Assembly: GCA_004352715.1 (NCBI GenBank)
Contig: SCFE01000101.1
Span: 656,291 to 720,290 of the forward strand
Origin: Hofstenia miamia
Taxonomy: Eukaryota; Xenacoelomorpha; Acoela
Direction: 5' to 3'
DNA length: 64,000 nt
The position numbers were made by a program, and so were the translations under genes. Shown here one piece after another: positions 33,801-45,229 of the stretch; within the stretch, counting starts at the first letter, position 1; the number at the start of each line of letters is the position of its first letter. The notes beneath the pieces are model-generated. The model was not told the DNA's origin. It worked only from the letters and a program-made list of their open reading frames with translations, and searched no databases.

Positions 33801-36800
33801 GAATTATGAGCTTTGAATTGTTTTTCGTTTAAACATTTTGTTCGCGATAGTTACTATAGTAAATAATTTATAAATTGACAGGAGCGATGTCAAGCAGAAT
33901 AGATTTTTGAGAGGAGGAGCTTTTAGGGAGATTTCTTGTAAAGCAGTGCAATTAACATCACTTACAAAAGGTCTTGCTTGAGATCAAGAATTGAACAGTG
34001 TAAACATGTTGAGTAAACAAAGCTTTAATTGAATTGTCCATTTATAGTAAAACGAATTATGAGCTTTGAATTGTTTTTCGTTTAAACATTTTGTTCGCGA
34101 TAGTTACTATAGTAAATAATTTATAAATTGACAGGAGCGATGTCAAGCAGAATAGATTTTTGAGAGGAGGAGCTTTTAGGGAGATTTCTTGTAAAGCAGT
34201 GCAATTAACATCACTTACAAAAGGTCTTGCTTGAGATCAAGAATTGAACAGTGTAAACATGTTGAGTAAACAAAGCTTTAATTGAATTGTCCATTTATAG
34301 TAAAACGAATTATGAGCTTTGAATTGTTTTTCGTTTAAACATTTTGTTCGCGATAGTTACTATAGTAAATAATTTATAAATTGACAGGAGCGATGTCAAG
34401 CAGAATAGATTTTTGAGAGGAGGAGCTTTTAGGGAGATTTCTTGTAAAGCAGTGCAATTAACATCACTTACAAAAGGTCTTGCTTGAGATCAAGAATTGA
34501 ACAGTGTAAACATGTTGAGTAAACAAAGCTTTAATTGAATTGTCCATTTATAGTAAAACGAATTATGAGCTTTGAATTGTTTTTCGTTTAAACATTTTGT
34601 TCGCGATAGTTACTATAGTAAATAATTTATAAATTGACAGGAGCGATGTCAAGCAGAATAGATTTTTGAGAGGAGGAGCTTTTAGGGAGATTTCTTGTAA
34701 AGCAGTGCAATTAACATCACTTACAAAAGGTCTTGCTTGAGATCAAGAATTGAACAGTGTAAACATGTTGAGTAAACAAAGCTTTAATTGAATTGTCCAT
34801 TTATAGTAAAACGAATTATGAGCTTTGAATTGTTTTTCGTTTAAACATTTTGTTCGCGATAGTTACTATAGTAAATAATTTATAAATTGACAGGAGCGAT
34901 GTCAAGCAGAATAGATTTTTGAGAGGAGGAGCTTTTAGGGAGATTTCTTGTAAAGCAGTGCAATTAACATCACTTACAAAAGGTCTTGCTTGAGATCAAG
35001 AATTGAACAGTGTAAACATGTTGAGTAAACAAAGCTTTAATTGAATTGTCCATTTATAGTAAAACGAATTATGAGCTTTGAATTGTTTTTCGTTTAAACA
35101 TTTTGTTCGCGATAGTTACTATAGTAAATAATTTATAAATTGACAGGAGCGATGTCAAGCAGAATAGATTTTTGAGAGGAGGAGCTTTTAGGGAGATTTC
35201 TTGTAAAGCAGTGCAATTAACATCACTTACAAAAGGTCTTGCTTGAGATCAAGAATTGAACAGTGTAAACATGTTGAGTAAACAAAGCTTTAATTGAATT
35301 GTCCATTTATAGTAAAACGAATTATGAGCTTTGAATTGTTTTTCGTTTAAACATTTTGTTCGCGATAGTTACTATAGTAAATAATTTATAAATTGACAGG
35401 AGCGATGTCAAGCAGAATAGATTTTTGAGAGGAGGAGCTTTTAGGGAGATTTCTTGTAAAGCAGTGCAATTAACATCACTTACAAAAGGTCTTGCTTGAG
35501 ATCAAGAATTGAACAGTGTAAACATGTTGAGTAAACAAAGCTTTAATTGAATTGTCCATTTATAGTAAAACGAATTATGAGCTTTGAATTGTTTTTCGTT
35601 TAAACATTTTGTTCGCGATAGTTACTATAGTAAATAATTTATAAATTGACAGGAGCGATGTCAAGCAGAATAGATTTTTGAGAGGAGGAGCTTTTAGGGA
35701 GATTTCTTGTAAAGCAGTGCAATTAACATCACTTACAAAAGGTCTTGCTTGAGATCAAGAATTGAACAGTGTAAACATGTTGAGTAAACAAAGCTTTAAT
35801 TGAATTGTCCATTTATAGTAAAACGAATTATGAGCTTTGAATTGTTTTTCGTTTAAACATTTTGTTCGCGATAGTTACTATAGTAAATAATTTATAAATT
35901 GACAGGAGCGATGTCAAGCAGAATAGATTTTTGAGAGGAGGAGCTTTTAGGGAGATTTCTTGTAAAGCAGTGCAATTAACATCACTTACAAAAGGTCTTG
36001 CTTGAGATCAAGAATTGAACAGTGTAAACATGTTGAGTAAACAAAGCTTTAATTGAATTGTCCATTTATAGTAAAACGAATTATGAGCTTTGAATTGTTT
36101 TTCGTTTAAACATTTTGTTCGCGATAGTTACTATAGTAAATAATTTATAAATTGACAGGAGCGATGTCAAGCAGAATAGATTTTTGAGAGGAGGAGCTTT
36201 TAGGGAGATTTCTTGTAAAGCAGTGCAATTAACATCACTTACAAAAGGTCTTGCTTGAGATCAAGAATTGAACAGTGTAAACATGTTGAGTAAACAAAGC
36301 TTTAATTGAATTGTCCATTTATAGTAAAACGAATTATGAGCTTTGAATTGTTTTTCGTTTAAACATTTTGTTCGCGATAGTTACTATAGTAAATAATTTA
36401 TAAATTGACAGGAGCGATGTCAAGCAGAATAGATTTTTGAGAGGAGGAGCTTTTAGGGAGATTTCTTGTAAAGCAGTGCAATTAACATCACTTACAAAAG
36501 GTCTTGCTTGAGATCAAGAATTGAACAGTGTAAACATGTTGAGTAAACAAAGCTTTAATTGAATTGTCCATTTATAGTAAAACGAATTATGAGCTTTGAA
36601 TTGTTTTTCGTTTAAACATTTTGTTCGCGATAGTTACTATAGTAAATAATTTATAAATTGACAGGAGCGATGTCAAGCAGAATAGATTTTTGAGAGGAGG
36701 AGCTTTTAGGGAGATTTCTTGTAAAGCAGTGCAATTAACATCACTTACAAAAGGTCTTGCTTGAGATCAAGAATTGAACAGTGTAAACATGTTGAGTAAA

Positions 36801-37559
36801 CAAAGCTTTAATTGAATTGTCCATTTATAGTAAAACGAATTATGAGCTTTGAATTGTTTTTCGTTTAAACATTTTGTTCGCGATAGTTACTATAGTAAAT
36901 AATTTATAAATTGACAGGAGCGATGTCAAGCAGAATAGATTTTTGAGAGGAGGAGCTTTTAGGGAGATTTCTTGTAAAGCAGTGCAATTAACATCACTTA
37001 CAAAAGGTCTTGCTTGAGATCAAGAATTGAACAGTGTAAACATGTTGAGTAAACAAAGCTTTAATTGAATTGTCCATTTATAGTAAAACGAATTATGAGC
37101 TTTGAATTGTTTTTCGTTTAAACATTTTGTTCGCGATAGTTACTATAGTAAATAATTTATAAATTGACAGGAGCGATGTCAAGCAGAATAGATTTTTGAG
37201 AGGAGGAGCTTTTAGGGAGATTTCTTGTAAAGCAGTGCAATTAACATCACTTACAAAAGGTCTTGCTTGAGATCAAGAATTGAACAGTGTAAACATGTTG
37301 AGTAAACAAAGCTTTAATTGAATTGTCCATTTATAGTAAAACGAATTATGAGCTTTGAATTGTTTTTCGTTTAAACATTTTGTTCGCGATAGTTACTATA
37401 GTAAATAATTTATAAATTGACAGGAGCGATGTCAAGCAGAATAGATTTTTGAGAGGAGGAGCTTTTAGGGAGATTTCTTGTAAAACAGTGCAATTAACAT
37501 CACTTACAAAAGGTCTTGCTTGAGATCAAGAATTGAACAGTGTAAACATGTTGAGTAAA
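30841..37559. repeat. 253-bp satellite array, 26 full units plus a partial unit
   Basis: Unit starts (GACAGGAGCGATGTCAAGCA) fall at 30841, 31094, 31347, 31600 and so on to 37419, exactly 253 bases apart. The last unit is cut after 141 bases by a single N. Units look identical to one another. The only change I found is in the first and last units, which read TGTAAAACAG where all inner ones read TGTAAAGCAG. No open frame or inverted structure of note lies in the unit. Such uniformity means recent expansion, strong gene conversion, or an assembler unrolling one unit. Confidence 0.97.
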
Positions 37560-37841
37560 NTCTTCAAAAAATTACGTTTGGATAATTAAATAAATCACGT
37601 TTTATCAATTAATTACTCAATGTAGTTACATAATGACGTTATGTCTTACAATTTTAATTTAATTGGTGCATGAATGTAAAATTGGGAGATATTGATACAA
37701 ATCTGTCACAAATAGAACGTGATTTGCAAAAACCATCTGTAGCTAACATATAATTTGTATATAATTGTTGTATATTTTTTGGCGGTTTTCGGCAAAAACT
37801 AAAGTTCCTAATATAGACCCACATTATGAGCATACATTTTC

Positions 37842-40314
37842 GCCAATAATGCAGAGACGTAAGCTAAAATAGGCTATTTTACAGGACGAGAATTAATAAC
37901 TTTTACAACTATTTTTCTAATATAAAATGCAGAAATAATTTCGTGGTCTCCTAGACTAAGCGAAATGACTATGTATTCTAATAAAATAAATACTTCATTG
38001 TGCCATTGTTGCAGTTAATTAACAATAATTTTCTTTGTTTTCTATTATTGATACACCTTACGTCTTTTTGAATTGTTATAACTGTTCCATCGGCAGGCTT
38101 ATGACAGAATATAAAATCTTTTTTAAAAATGTATTATGTTTAAAACATCATGCTAAATACAGAAAACACAAAATTAGTATCATACACAAATACCTGTATG
38201 TTATCAGGATAATAACTCAGAGCCATACAGCAGATAATACCCGGGATAACAATAGTGAAAAGTACTTAAATGTTATGAAAATAACAAATCATGGTAGAAA
38301 CAGATCAAGCAGATAGTCATGTGATAGCATAATTCAAAAACATATCGAAAGTAAGCTCGAAAGTTATTTAATGGCAAAGATTTATAAAATTTCTGAGCTT
38401 CTTCTTGGTGTATGACAGGAAAGGGATTTTGGGTAAGTTTCACCAAGTCTTCATACTTCGTAGCAAAAAATTTAGGATTTGAAGTGTACTTTGGAGATAG
38501 CTGTGGATCAGACGAAAGCCGTTTTTTTGGAAGGCTTACATAGTAAAATGGGCCAGAATATTTCATTTTGTAGTAAAGCTTTTCTGATTAATTTTTCAAG
38601 CACTTTATGCATTTCACCTTAGTCCAGTTTAGCGAATCAGTGTTTGTGTTACTCTCTTTAGCTCTGAGAAAATTATTTTCAACTGAAGACTGTTTGAAAT
38701 CAAGAATGGATGAATGATTCCATTCTGTGACACTGTACGGCTTCTTCTTGGCGGAGAGTTTAATGACCATTGCGAACTGACCGGAAGTTAAAATTTCGCC
38801 AGGTTGCTTTATTGCACACTCTACTACACTGTGAACAAAGTCACCTTCATTTTGGACATGCCCTTTGACATAAATATATAGCACAATTTCCTTGACAAAA
38901 CAAGAGTTCTGTAAAAAATGACGGAACATAGCAGGCATAACAGTGTTTTTATTTTAAAAACTACATCCATCAGCGAAAAGAATGACAACTTTATTTTCTT
39001 CTTTATCTTAGTCTGGTGTATACACCAGTTGCAATTTCCGAAGCACCTCGAGCAACAATGTCTTCATGCCAAAAGAAACAATGTCCTTGGCCTTCACCAA
39101 GATCATACAATGTAAAATTGTAACAATTTAGACTTCGTTTGTAGAAAACATCTGACTGCTTGGATTTTGGAAGACTTATCATAGCCTGTAAATCAAAAGT
39201 TGCAGCAGCTACTTTTGAGTTAGCTTTTGATGCCGAATCATAGCACATTACATGTTTTATTATGCAAGTATTAATTTGTACAAAAATGAAATAATTAATT
39301 AATTGACTTACCTACATAATACAATTCTGTCAGATGAAATTATACCTATTCAAATAGTTTAGATTCCTATAATAGTGATGCATTTTGTACATAGATATAA
39401 TACACAAACATAACTGTACCAAAGGAAGAGTACCCATAGATATAATAACTCGGGTTAGGGGTAGTTCGCCTAGATAGTAAGTCTATATCTCTTCTTAATA
39501 TTTTAGTGGTATGCGTTCATTCGACATTGAAAATTTTGAGACATCGATTAATACACTTAAACAACATAATCTCTGATTTAAACAAATACCTAAGCTATTT
39601 TTAGAAATCGGAGGCAAAGGATTTCCAGTATGTGCATATAATTCTGCCTACTTTCTCCACAGGGCAGGGAGGAAATCTATTTATAGCAATGAACTCATCA
39701 AACTAGAAGAAATTGTCCGCAGAATTAGCGTAGGTATTTGCACAAAATGACATTTAAAATACAATTTATTCGTGATTGAATGCACGTATCGTAATAAGAT
39801 TTACATCAGCAGATGCGCCTTTAAAAATATTATAATACCATGTAAAATTTATATAATTTGACTGCTTATAGATAACTTTATTTAAATTTTCATGAAATTT
39901 CACAATGCGAAATAGGCTTTCTTGCCTCAAAATATTCAAACGCTATTTTGCGCGGGTACCACTGTTTGAGACAGATTCAGTATCTAGGCGCGGTAAAACA
40001 AATGAGGAGTTATGATATCTATGAGAGTACCCATTGAAATTTTTTTAGCTTATGTCTCAATGCATTATTATGAATCCTTGAATTTAATTGGATTTAATTA
40101 ACAATGCAGAAAGACATAACCTACTTACGTCCATTTGCACTGGAGTAGAATCCTGTACATAAGCTTACGTCGAAAATTATTTGTTTGGTGGAGTTTGATA
40201 GGATAAGATTTCAACAACAATATCCAATGAAATAAGAGCCTTCTAACTACTGAACTATTAGAGAAAAAAAATTTTTTTCCAAAATTTTTGTTTATGTCTC
40301 TTTGCATTATTGCC
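37842..40314 (-). mobile_element. TIR transposon with DUF7869-like protein, copy 1
   Basis: The left end reads GCCAATAATGCAGAGACGTA. The right end is a worn inverse (TTTATGTCTCTTTGCATTATTGCC). At 2473 bp it has the same layout as copy 2 at 45230-47701, whose ends are better preserved. Additional copies of the end motif lie near 40048 and 40100. Confidence 0.72.
38273..39248 (-). pseudogene. DUF7869-like transposon protein, copy 1
   Basis: Minus-strand blocks in order: AATFDLQAMISLP, FYKRSLNCYNFTLYD, FFWHEDIVARGASEIATGVY (39248 to 39003), then in a shifted frame LFADGC followed by a stop and NKNTVMPAMF, and then IYVKGHVQNEGDFVHSVVE. After one more stop comes a C-terminal part with KYSGPFYYVSLPKK. 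The same stops and shift occur in copy 2, so the gene was dead before duplication. The blocks match the pattern I know from uncharacterised arthropod proteins (DUF7869 type): DLQ, YKRxLxxYN, WxE, RGSxEI, SDNCxxQNKN and GHxxxxGD. The Asp, Glu and His positions suggest an RNase H-like nuclease, but that is inference. Confidence 0.6.
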
Positions 40315-40894
40315 AATGATATAGCAAACTGTTCTTATTTAGTTTTTATCTGTACCTCTGAAAGTAACTATTAGTAATTTTTCCAATCAGTTTGTGTTCC
40401 TTATTCAATTTTTCTTTTAATTCTGAAAGAATAATATCTGATTTCTGCTTCTCTTGAGATATTTCCTTTTTAGCATAATTGGTCAAATTGTGTTTCCATT
40501 TTTATCCACATTAATTTCAGGTAAACTATCATATTCACTGTGTGGTAAAAAGTTCAACAGTTTCTTATCTTTTATGTATCTCTTTGATGTAGCATCTCTT
40601 TCCACGCCCAATTAAACAATAAATGAAATCTATTAATTTTGTTCTATAGCCACAATGGAGGGAATTGAGCTATTAATGTTCATTGAATTTCACTGTTTAC
40701 TATGGCTTAACTGATATGTACACCAAATTGGTTAACTTTATATTAATGCATTGGCAATTGTTACTATTTAGGTAACTTCTATCACAGTATCCAACTGGGA
40801 CTTTGCCCAAACCTGATTGATTAATCAGCAACTATTAAGTCTTAATTCTTACTAATCATCCATCCTTCTCTTCTTTTAGCAGCATTATGCTTTG
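40315..40894 (-). other. possible decayed coding stretch, coiled-coil-like
   Basis: On the minus strand between about 40610 and 40340 two frames give protein-like text: ERDATSKRYIKDKKLLNFLP and, shifted, KKEISQEKQKSDIILSELKE, the latter with heptad-like spacing. It lies outside the right end of the TIR element and is not in the second copy of the segment. It could be the N-terminal part of a transposon protein, but I cannot name it. Confidence 0.3.
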
Positions 40895-40895
40895 N

Positions 40896-41000
40896 TTGAG
40901 TAAACAAAGCTTTAATTGAATTGTCCATTTATAGTAAAACGAATTATGAGCTTTGAATTGTTTTTCGTTTAAACATTTTGTTCGATAGTAAATAATTTAT
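40896..41000. repeat. remaining part of a satellite unit
   Basis: Resumes the 253-bp unit at TTGAGTAAACAAAGC. It lacks about 13 bases near the end (TTGTTCGATAG instead of TTGTTCGCGATAGTTACTATAG) and then leaves the repeat. This diverged unit marks the right border of the array. Confidence 0.88.
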
Positions 41001-43639
41001 TACATTCTTTTAAAATAAATATAAATAAACTAACTCCACATTAATTTTCAGAGCCATACCTTCGGTAACTATAAATTACTCTGTAATGGAAAAATGCGCT
41101 ATGTGTATATTTCACTGTTGACAGTAAAGAAAGGGTTTTTAAAATCTTGCTAACCTGATATATAATACTGGTTTCAAATTTTTATTAGCAATTATAGGTA
41201 ATTCTTCCATTTAGATTGACTCCTCCTACTGAACATAGGCCGCTTGATATTTCTGTCAGAAAATAACTAGCTGTTATATATGTTTTGAATGTAACATCGC
41301 CATTGTTGAATTTTTAGATTATATCAGTTTATGAAAATTGGCATATTGCGCAAGTTTCCTCTAAACCCATCTTAGATGATGAATTTAGGCATATTGCCAC
41401 ATATTGTCTAAAAAATTCGCAAGCTTTTGGAAATATATTAATAATATAATGAATAATGATAAAACACCTTTCTGCAAGAATCACGACCTTTGAATTTCGG
41501 TCATATAGGATGTTTTTCCATGGCAAAGATTTATATATCGGCAGAATTTCATATCCACCATTTTCCTATTTGTACCAGAAAGCATGCATGGCACACGTTC
41601 AAAAATCTGCTGGAGGTCAGCGTAGGCTGGTCACACAGTTCCCTCTTTGAATTATGATTAAAAACCAAATCAATTAGCTCATTTCAACAAAGGAACGCAG
41701 ACGAAAGAGAATTAGTAACAGTATGGAAATGCAAACGGATGTCTGCGTAATGAAAAATAAACGAGCAATAAATCTTTAACAAGACGAATGGTTCCGCAAA
41801 TATATAGATACTGTCACTCAGGAGATGTGAGTGACGCAGAAGAAATTATCTCATCAGGTAAATCAACCAACTGGAAACATACTTCAATCATCAAATTGAT
41901 GTAACAGTTATAAATCAATCAAAATATTAGTTATGCCAAAAAGTAACATAAGTTTAGGAAAGAATTAATATAGAAAAAAATTTAAAGGTTTTTTCCAGAA
42001 GTTTTTACAGACAAACTTCCAAATTCATCTTGATTCACGCACCCTGCACAAAAATTAACACACAAAATAGGAATTTGAGAAGTGTCACCATAGCTTCCAT
42101 GAAGTGAGAGGGACCCTACATGAAACAAAACCACTTTAAACAGTAAAAGTCCATCCTGGAAATCCATATTATGACATACACAAATGCTCATAGCAAGGGT
42201 CAAAATTATATTACAAAATATAAAACCTTGTTCCACATTAACCTCTTCATCATTGCCAAAATGAAAGTATATATGATTTTCAGCAAATTTTTGAATAAGC
42301 ATTAAATCAATTGTAAATCAATTTCTGTTTTAAACTTTAAAATACATTTAAATTTGAAAAGCACAAAATTTTGAGCTAATAAAAAATTGTTCATTTATAA
42401 TAATAATTTAAACTTTTCAGTCATTCGATCTTAAAGTTTGTTAGATCCATAGAAGTCTTATTTTTTCAATCCAGTGAAATATTTGAAGTTAATGTAAATT
42501 TAAAATATTGAAGCTTTGCTTAAGTCTAAAACAAAATCATGTCACTAAATTGCGGGTTAATGGTTACAATTATGTAGAGCAATCTGATGTTTTCATATTA
42601 ACTAATAAAAAGCCATTTTACATTGTTTCATATTTTGGAATTAAATAGTCAAGTAGAAACGAAATTTCAGTTTCAATGTTAAAATGGATGCTACTCATTA
42701 AATAATGATTTATTTTTTTATCGAAGTTCTGTTTTCTTTGATCCATGAGCACAAACTACTCGGTAACGGAACTTCAAAAAGTTAACTTACATTTACAAGT
42801 ATATACCATTTATATCATAACGTATGATAAATGTTATATTCATTTAGGGTTAGTACACTATCACTATCACCAAATATTAGCATAATTGAAATGTTAATTC
42901 CATTAAAAATTCAGAAACTAATTGGTTCTACATGGTAACTGAATTTCAATGGTCCTGCTACCAGGCAAAGATTCTAGCTTTTACAAATTTTTAACATTAT
43001 TCCCCATTATTGCATTAATTTTACTATAATTAAAGTCTTAGGTGCAGATAAATATGTAGTTATAAAGAAGAACAGCATAACTTCAATCTTAATTTTTCAC
43101 TCTAAATGCTAAGCGTGACCAAGCCCCATAGCAACCTGGACCATAGCAAATGTTCAACAACTATGTTAAGACTACTAAAATAATTACAAAATTTATAGGA
43201 AATGTTTCCATTCTGATGTAAATTGTTCAAGCAAAGTTTATTCTCCAACAATAGGAGAATTGCGCAACTGGATAATAAACTGAGTTCTTTGAACGCCATT
43301 CACTTTTATTGAAAAAGAGTGACTGCAATTATTAGACAATTGTCAATGGAATTCCTCAACGCAGAGACTGATAAAATGGAAACAAAAGATGGAGCTAAAC
43401 TGTACATTAAACAAAAGGTTACTACTAAATTTGGAAAACTATTTCATTAAAATCAACTATGGATTAAAAAACAAATGATTCTGGGTGATACATATACATT
43501 GTTCAGTAGGTCACTCAGGAAAATATCTGGTGAGAATGCGTTAAATAGTGAAGGTTGTAAAATATCTCAGGACTAAATCAATCAAAAACATACTTTGATT
43601 AAACATTAATCATGAATTATATTTAATATCAGGCGCGGT
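41001..43639. other. 2.6 kb non-coding, nothing recognised
   Basis: AT-rich. The longest frame is 106 codons on the minus strand (41982-42302) and has no motif I recognise. It looks like chance. Confidence 0.45.
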
Positions 43640-44120
43640 TAAGGATTTTAAAACCAAAGAGCGGCACCTTCCAATTTTGTGTCGAGAAAGTTTAAAATGG
43701 AAATGAATCCAAGAGAAAACTATATTGTATCATGCATTGTAACCTTCTAAACAGTAGATCGTTAAGGTGGCAGCTGCGAACACTTAAAAAATTTTCTCCT
43801 TTCCTCAAAATTAAAAATAGTTCACTTTAATTCAAGATGTTATCAATCCATTTGCTGCTAAAAACAGAAGATTGCATTTTGTGCAAGCTTACATTTGTTC
43901 AAAAAACTTCTTGTTTACAATTTTTTTATATAAAAATGGGTGTCAACCCCCCCCCTTTAACATCCTAAACATGCCGCTACTTCTAAATGTCTAATTTTAT
44001 GCATTGCTCACCCTAATTTTCGGATGAACACAAACATACAATATATTTTTGCTAAAATTGAAAAAATTCTCAAAGAGGGGGAGGGGGCACCCGAAAGCCG
44101 CTCCTCTTTGCTGTGCTTTT
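43640..44120. repeat. dispersed repeat copy 2 and G/C-tract region
   Basis: Bases 43818-43968 match 21116-21263. Just outside, CAAAGAGCGGCACC (about 43659) and GCCGCTCCTCTTTGC (about 44097) are imperfect inverse copies, so the whole may be a worn inverted-repeat element. There are also a run of nine C near 43948 and a purine tract GAGGGGGAGGGGGC near 44077. Confidence 0.45.
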
Positions 44121-44525
44121 GGCATTGAATAATATACAACCACAAACTCTTCTAAATGCTAAATGCGTTACATTTTGAATGCTTCGGTTGAAAATATATT
44201 GACAAATATAAAAAAGTTTGAGTTAAAAAATAACTGCTTTCAAGAAGTTATTTTCACAAACAAGCTTAACGTACACAATCTCAATTGAGAAGCAGACGCA
44301 ACAATTAATTTATGACTATGATTTAACGGATCAATCGATTCTGTTCATGGTGAATTGGACCAAATTTTTAACAAGGCTATTTATAAATTTGTTGTTCCAG
44401 GCTACAAATGGATATACATGACCAGGAAACAATAAATTTTCATATTTTTTTTCGGTTCGATTTTCAATTTGAGCAGAGATGGAAGTGGGCTGGCTTGGGC
44501 CGAATAATAGAGGGTAATATTCAGT

Positions 44526-44945
44526 AAATAAGGTTGATTTACGGCATCAGAATTGCACAGCATCTGTCAACACAATAATCTGCTTTGTCAAAAGCGATGT
44601 AAAAATAATTCAACTTGCCAGCAATATCTTTCAATTTATGAAACTTTTGTGTATAGACTTTCGAAACGTAATTATAACGTAGAGTATTTGAATAAGTTAG
44701 CTTTCGTTGAAAGTTCCAAAGGAAGTCCTGCGTCAAGCCAGGCATTTGTCAAATTGTAAGAAAAATTTTCAGTGACTTGACCAGGGTTTGATATAACAGG
44801 AATTCTGGTTTGTCGTTGTTTCAATTCAATACCTTTTTGATGTTTTGGACTATTAACATGATCACAAACATGATTTGTTTTCGTAACTCTAAAAGAAGTT
44901 GGACAAAAATCGCAAAGGACAATGACACAATAGGCTCTTCTTTGA
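44526..44945 (-). pseudogene. hAT transposase relic, N-terminal part
   Basis: Minus-strand order: CVIVLCDFCPTSFRVTKTNH with a following DHVNSPKHQKG, a BED/CGGBP1-like zinc finger (CxxC, then H and H). Next come NLTNAWLDAGLPLELS and LFKYST, like the FxxDLCxAxLxAxIPLxxL segment. After a frameshift near 44690, TLRYNYVSKVYTQKFHKL and YFYIAFDKADYCVDRCCAIL follow, placed where hAT transposases have the IDETTD motif with the first catalytic Asp. About 50 bases further the left end of the element is reached, so the C-terminal two thirds are gone. The family cuts and pastes hAT elements with 8-bp duplications and could be the source for the MITEs here, although their ends differ. Confidence 0.68.
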
Positions 44946-45229
44946 TAATCTTCAAAAAATTACGTTTGGATAATTAAATAAATCACGTTTTATCAATTAA
45001 TTACTCAATGTAGTTACATAATGACGTTATGTCTTACAATTTTAATTTAATTGGTGCATGAATGTAAAATTGGGAGATATTGATACAAATCTGTCACAAA
45101 TAGAACGTGATTTGCAAAAACCATCTGTAGCTAACATATAATTTGTATATAATTGTTGTATATTTTTTGGCGGTTTTCGGCAAAAACTAAAGTTCCTAAT
45201 ATAGACCCACATTATGAGCATACATTTTC

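Larger units (their letters stand above)
37561..40894. repeat. segment inserted in the satellite, near-identical to 44949-47701
   Basis: Bases 37561-40314 match 44949-47701 at about 99 percent by eye, with a few single-base changes and a more diverged last 280 bases. A single N lies at each side (37560, 40895). The satellite breaks off at TTGAGTAAA and resumes with TTGAGTAAA, so the segment sits inside one satellite unit with a 9-base overlap. After 40314 the copies no longer match. Confidence 0.9.

Noticed and set aside
30841-37559. CRISPR-like regular repetition
   Set aside because: The 253-base units are contiguous without distinct spacers and the context is an animal genome. It is a satellite.
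41982-42302. 106-codon minus-strand frame
   Set aside because: No recognisable motif, low complexity of codons and no neighbouring coding signal; probably chance in AT-rich DNA.
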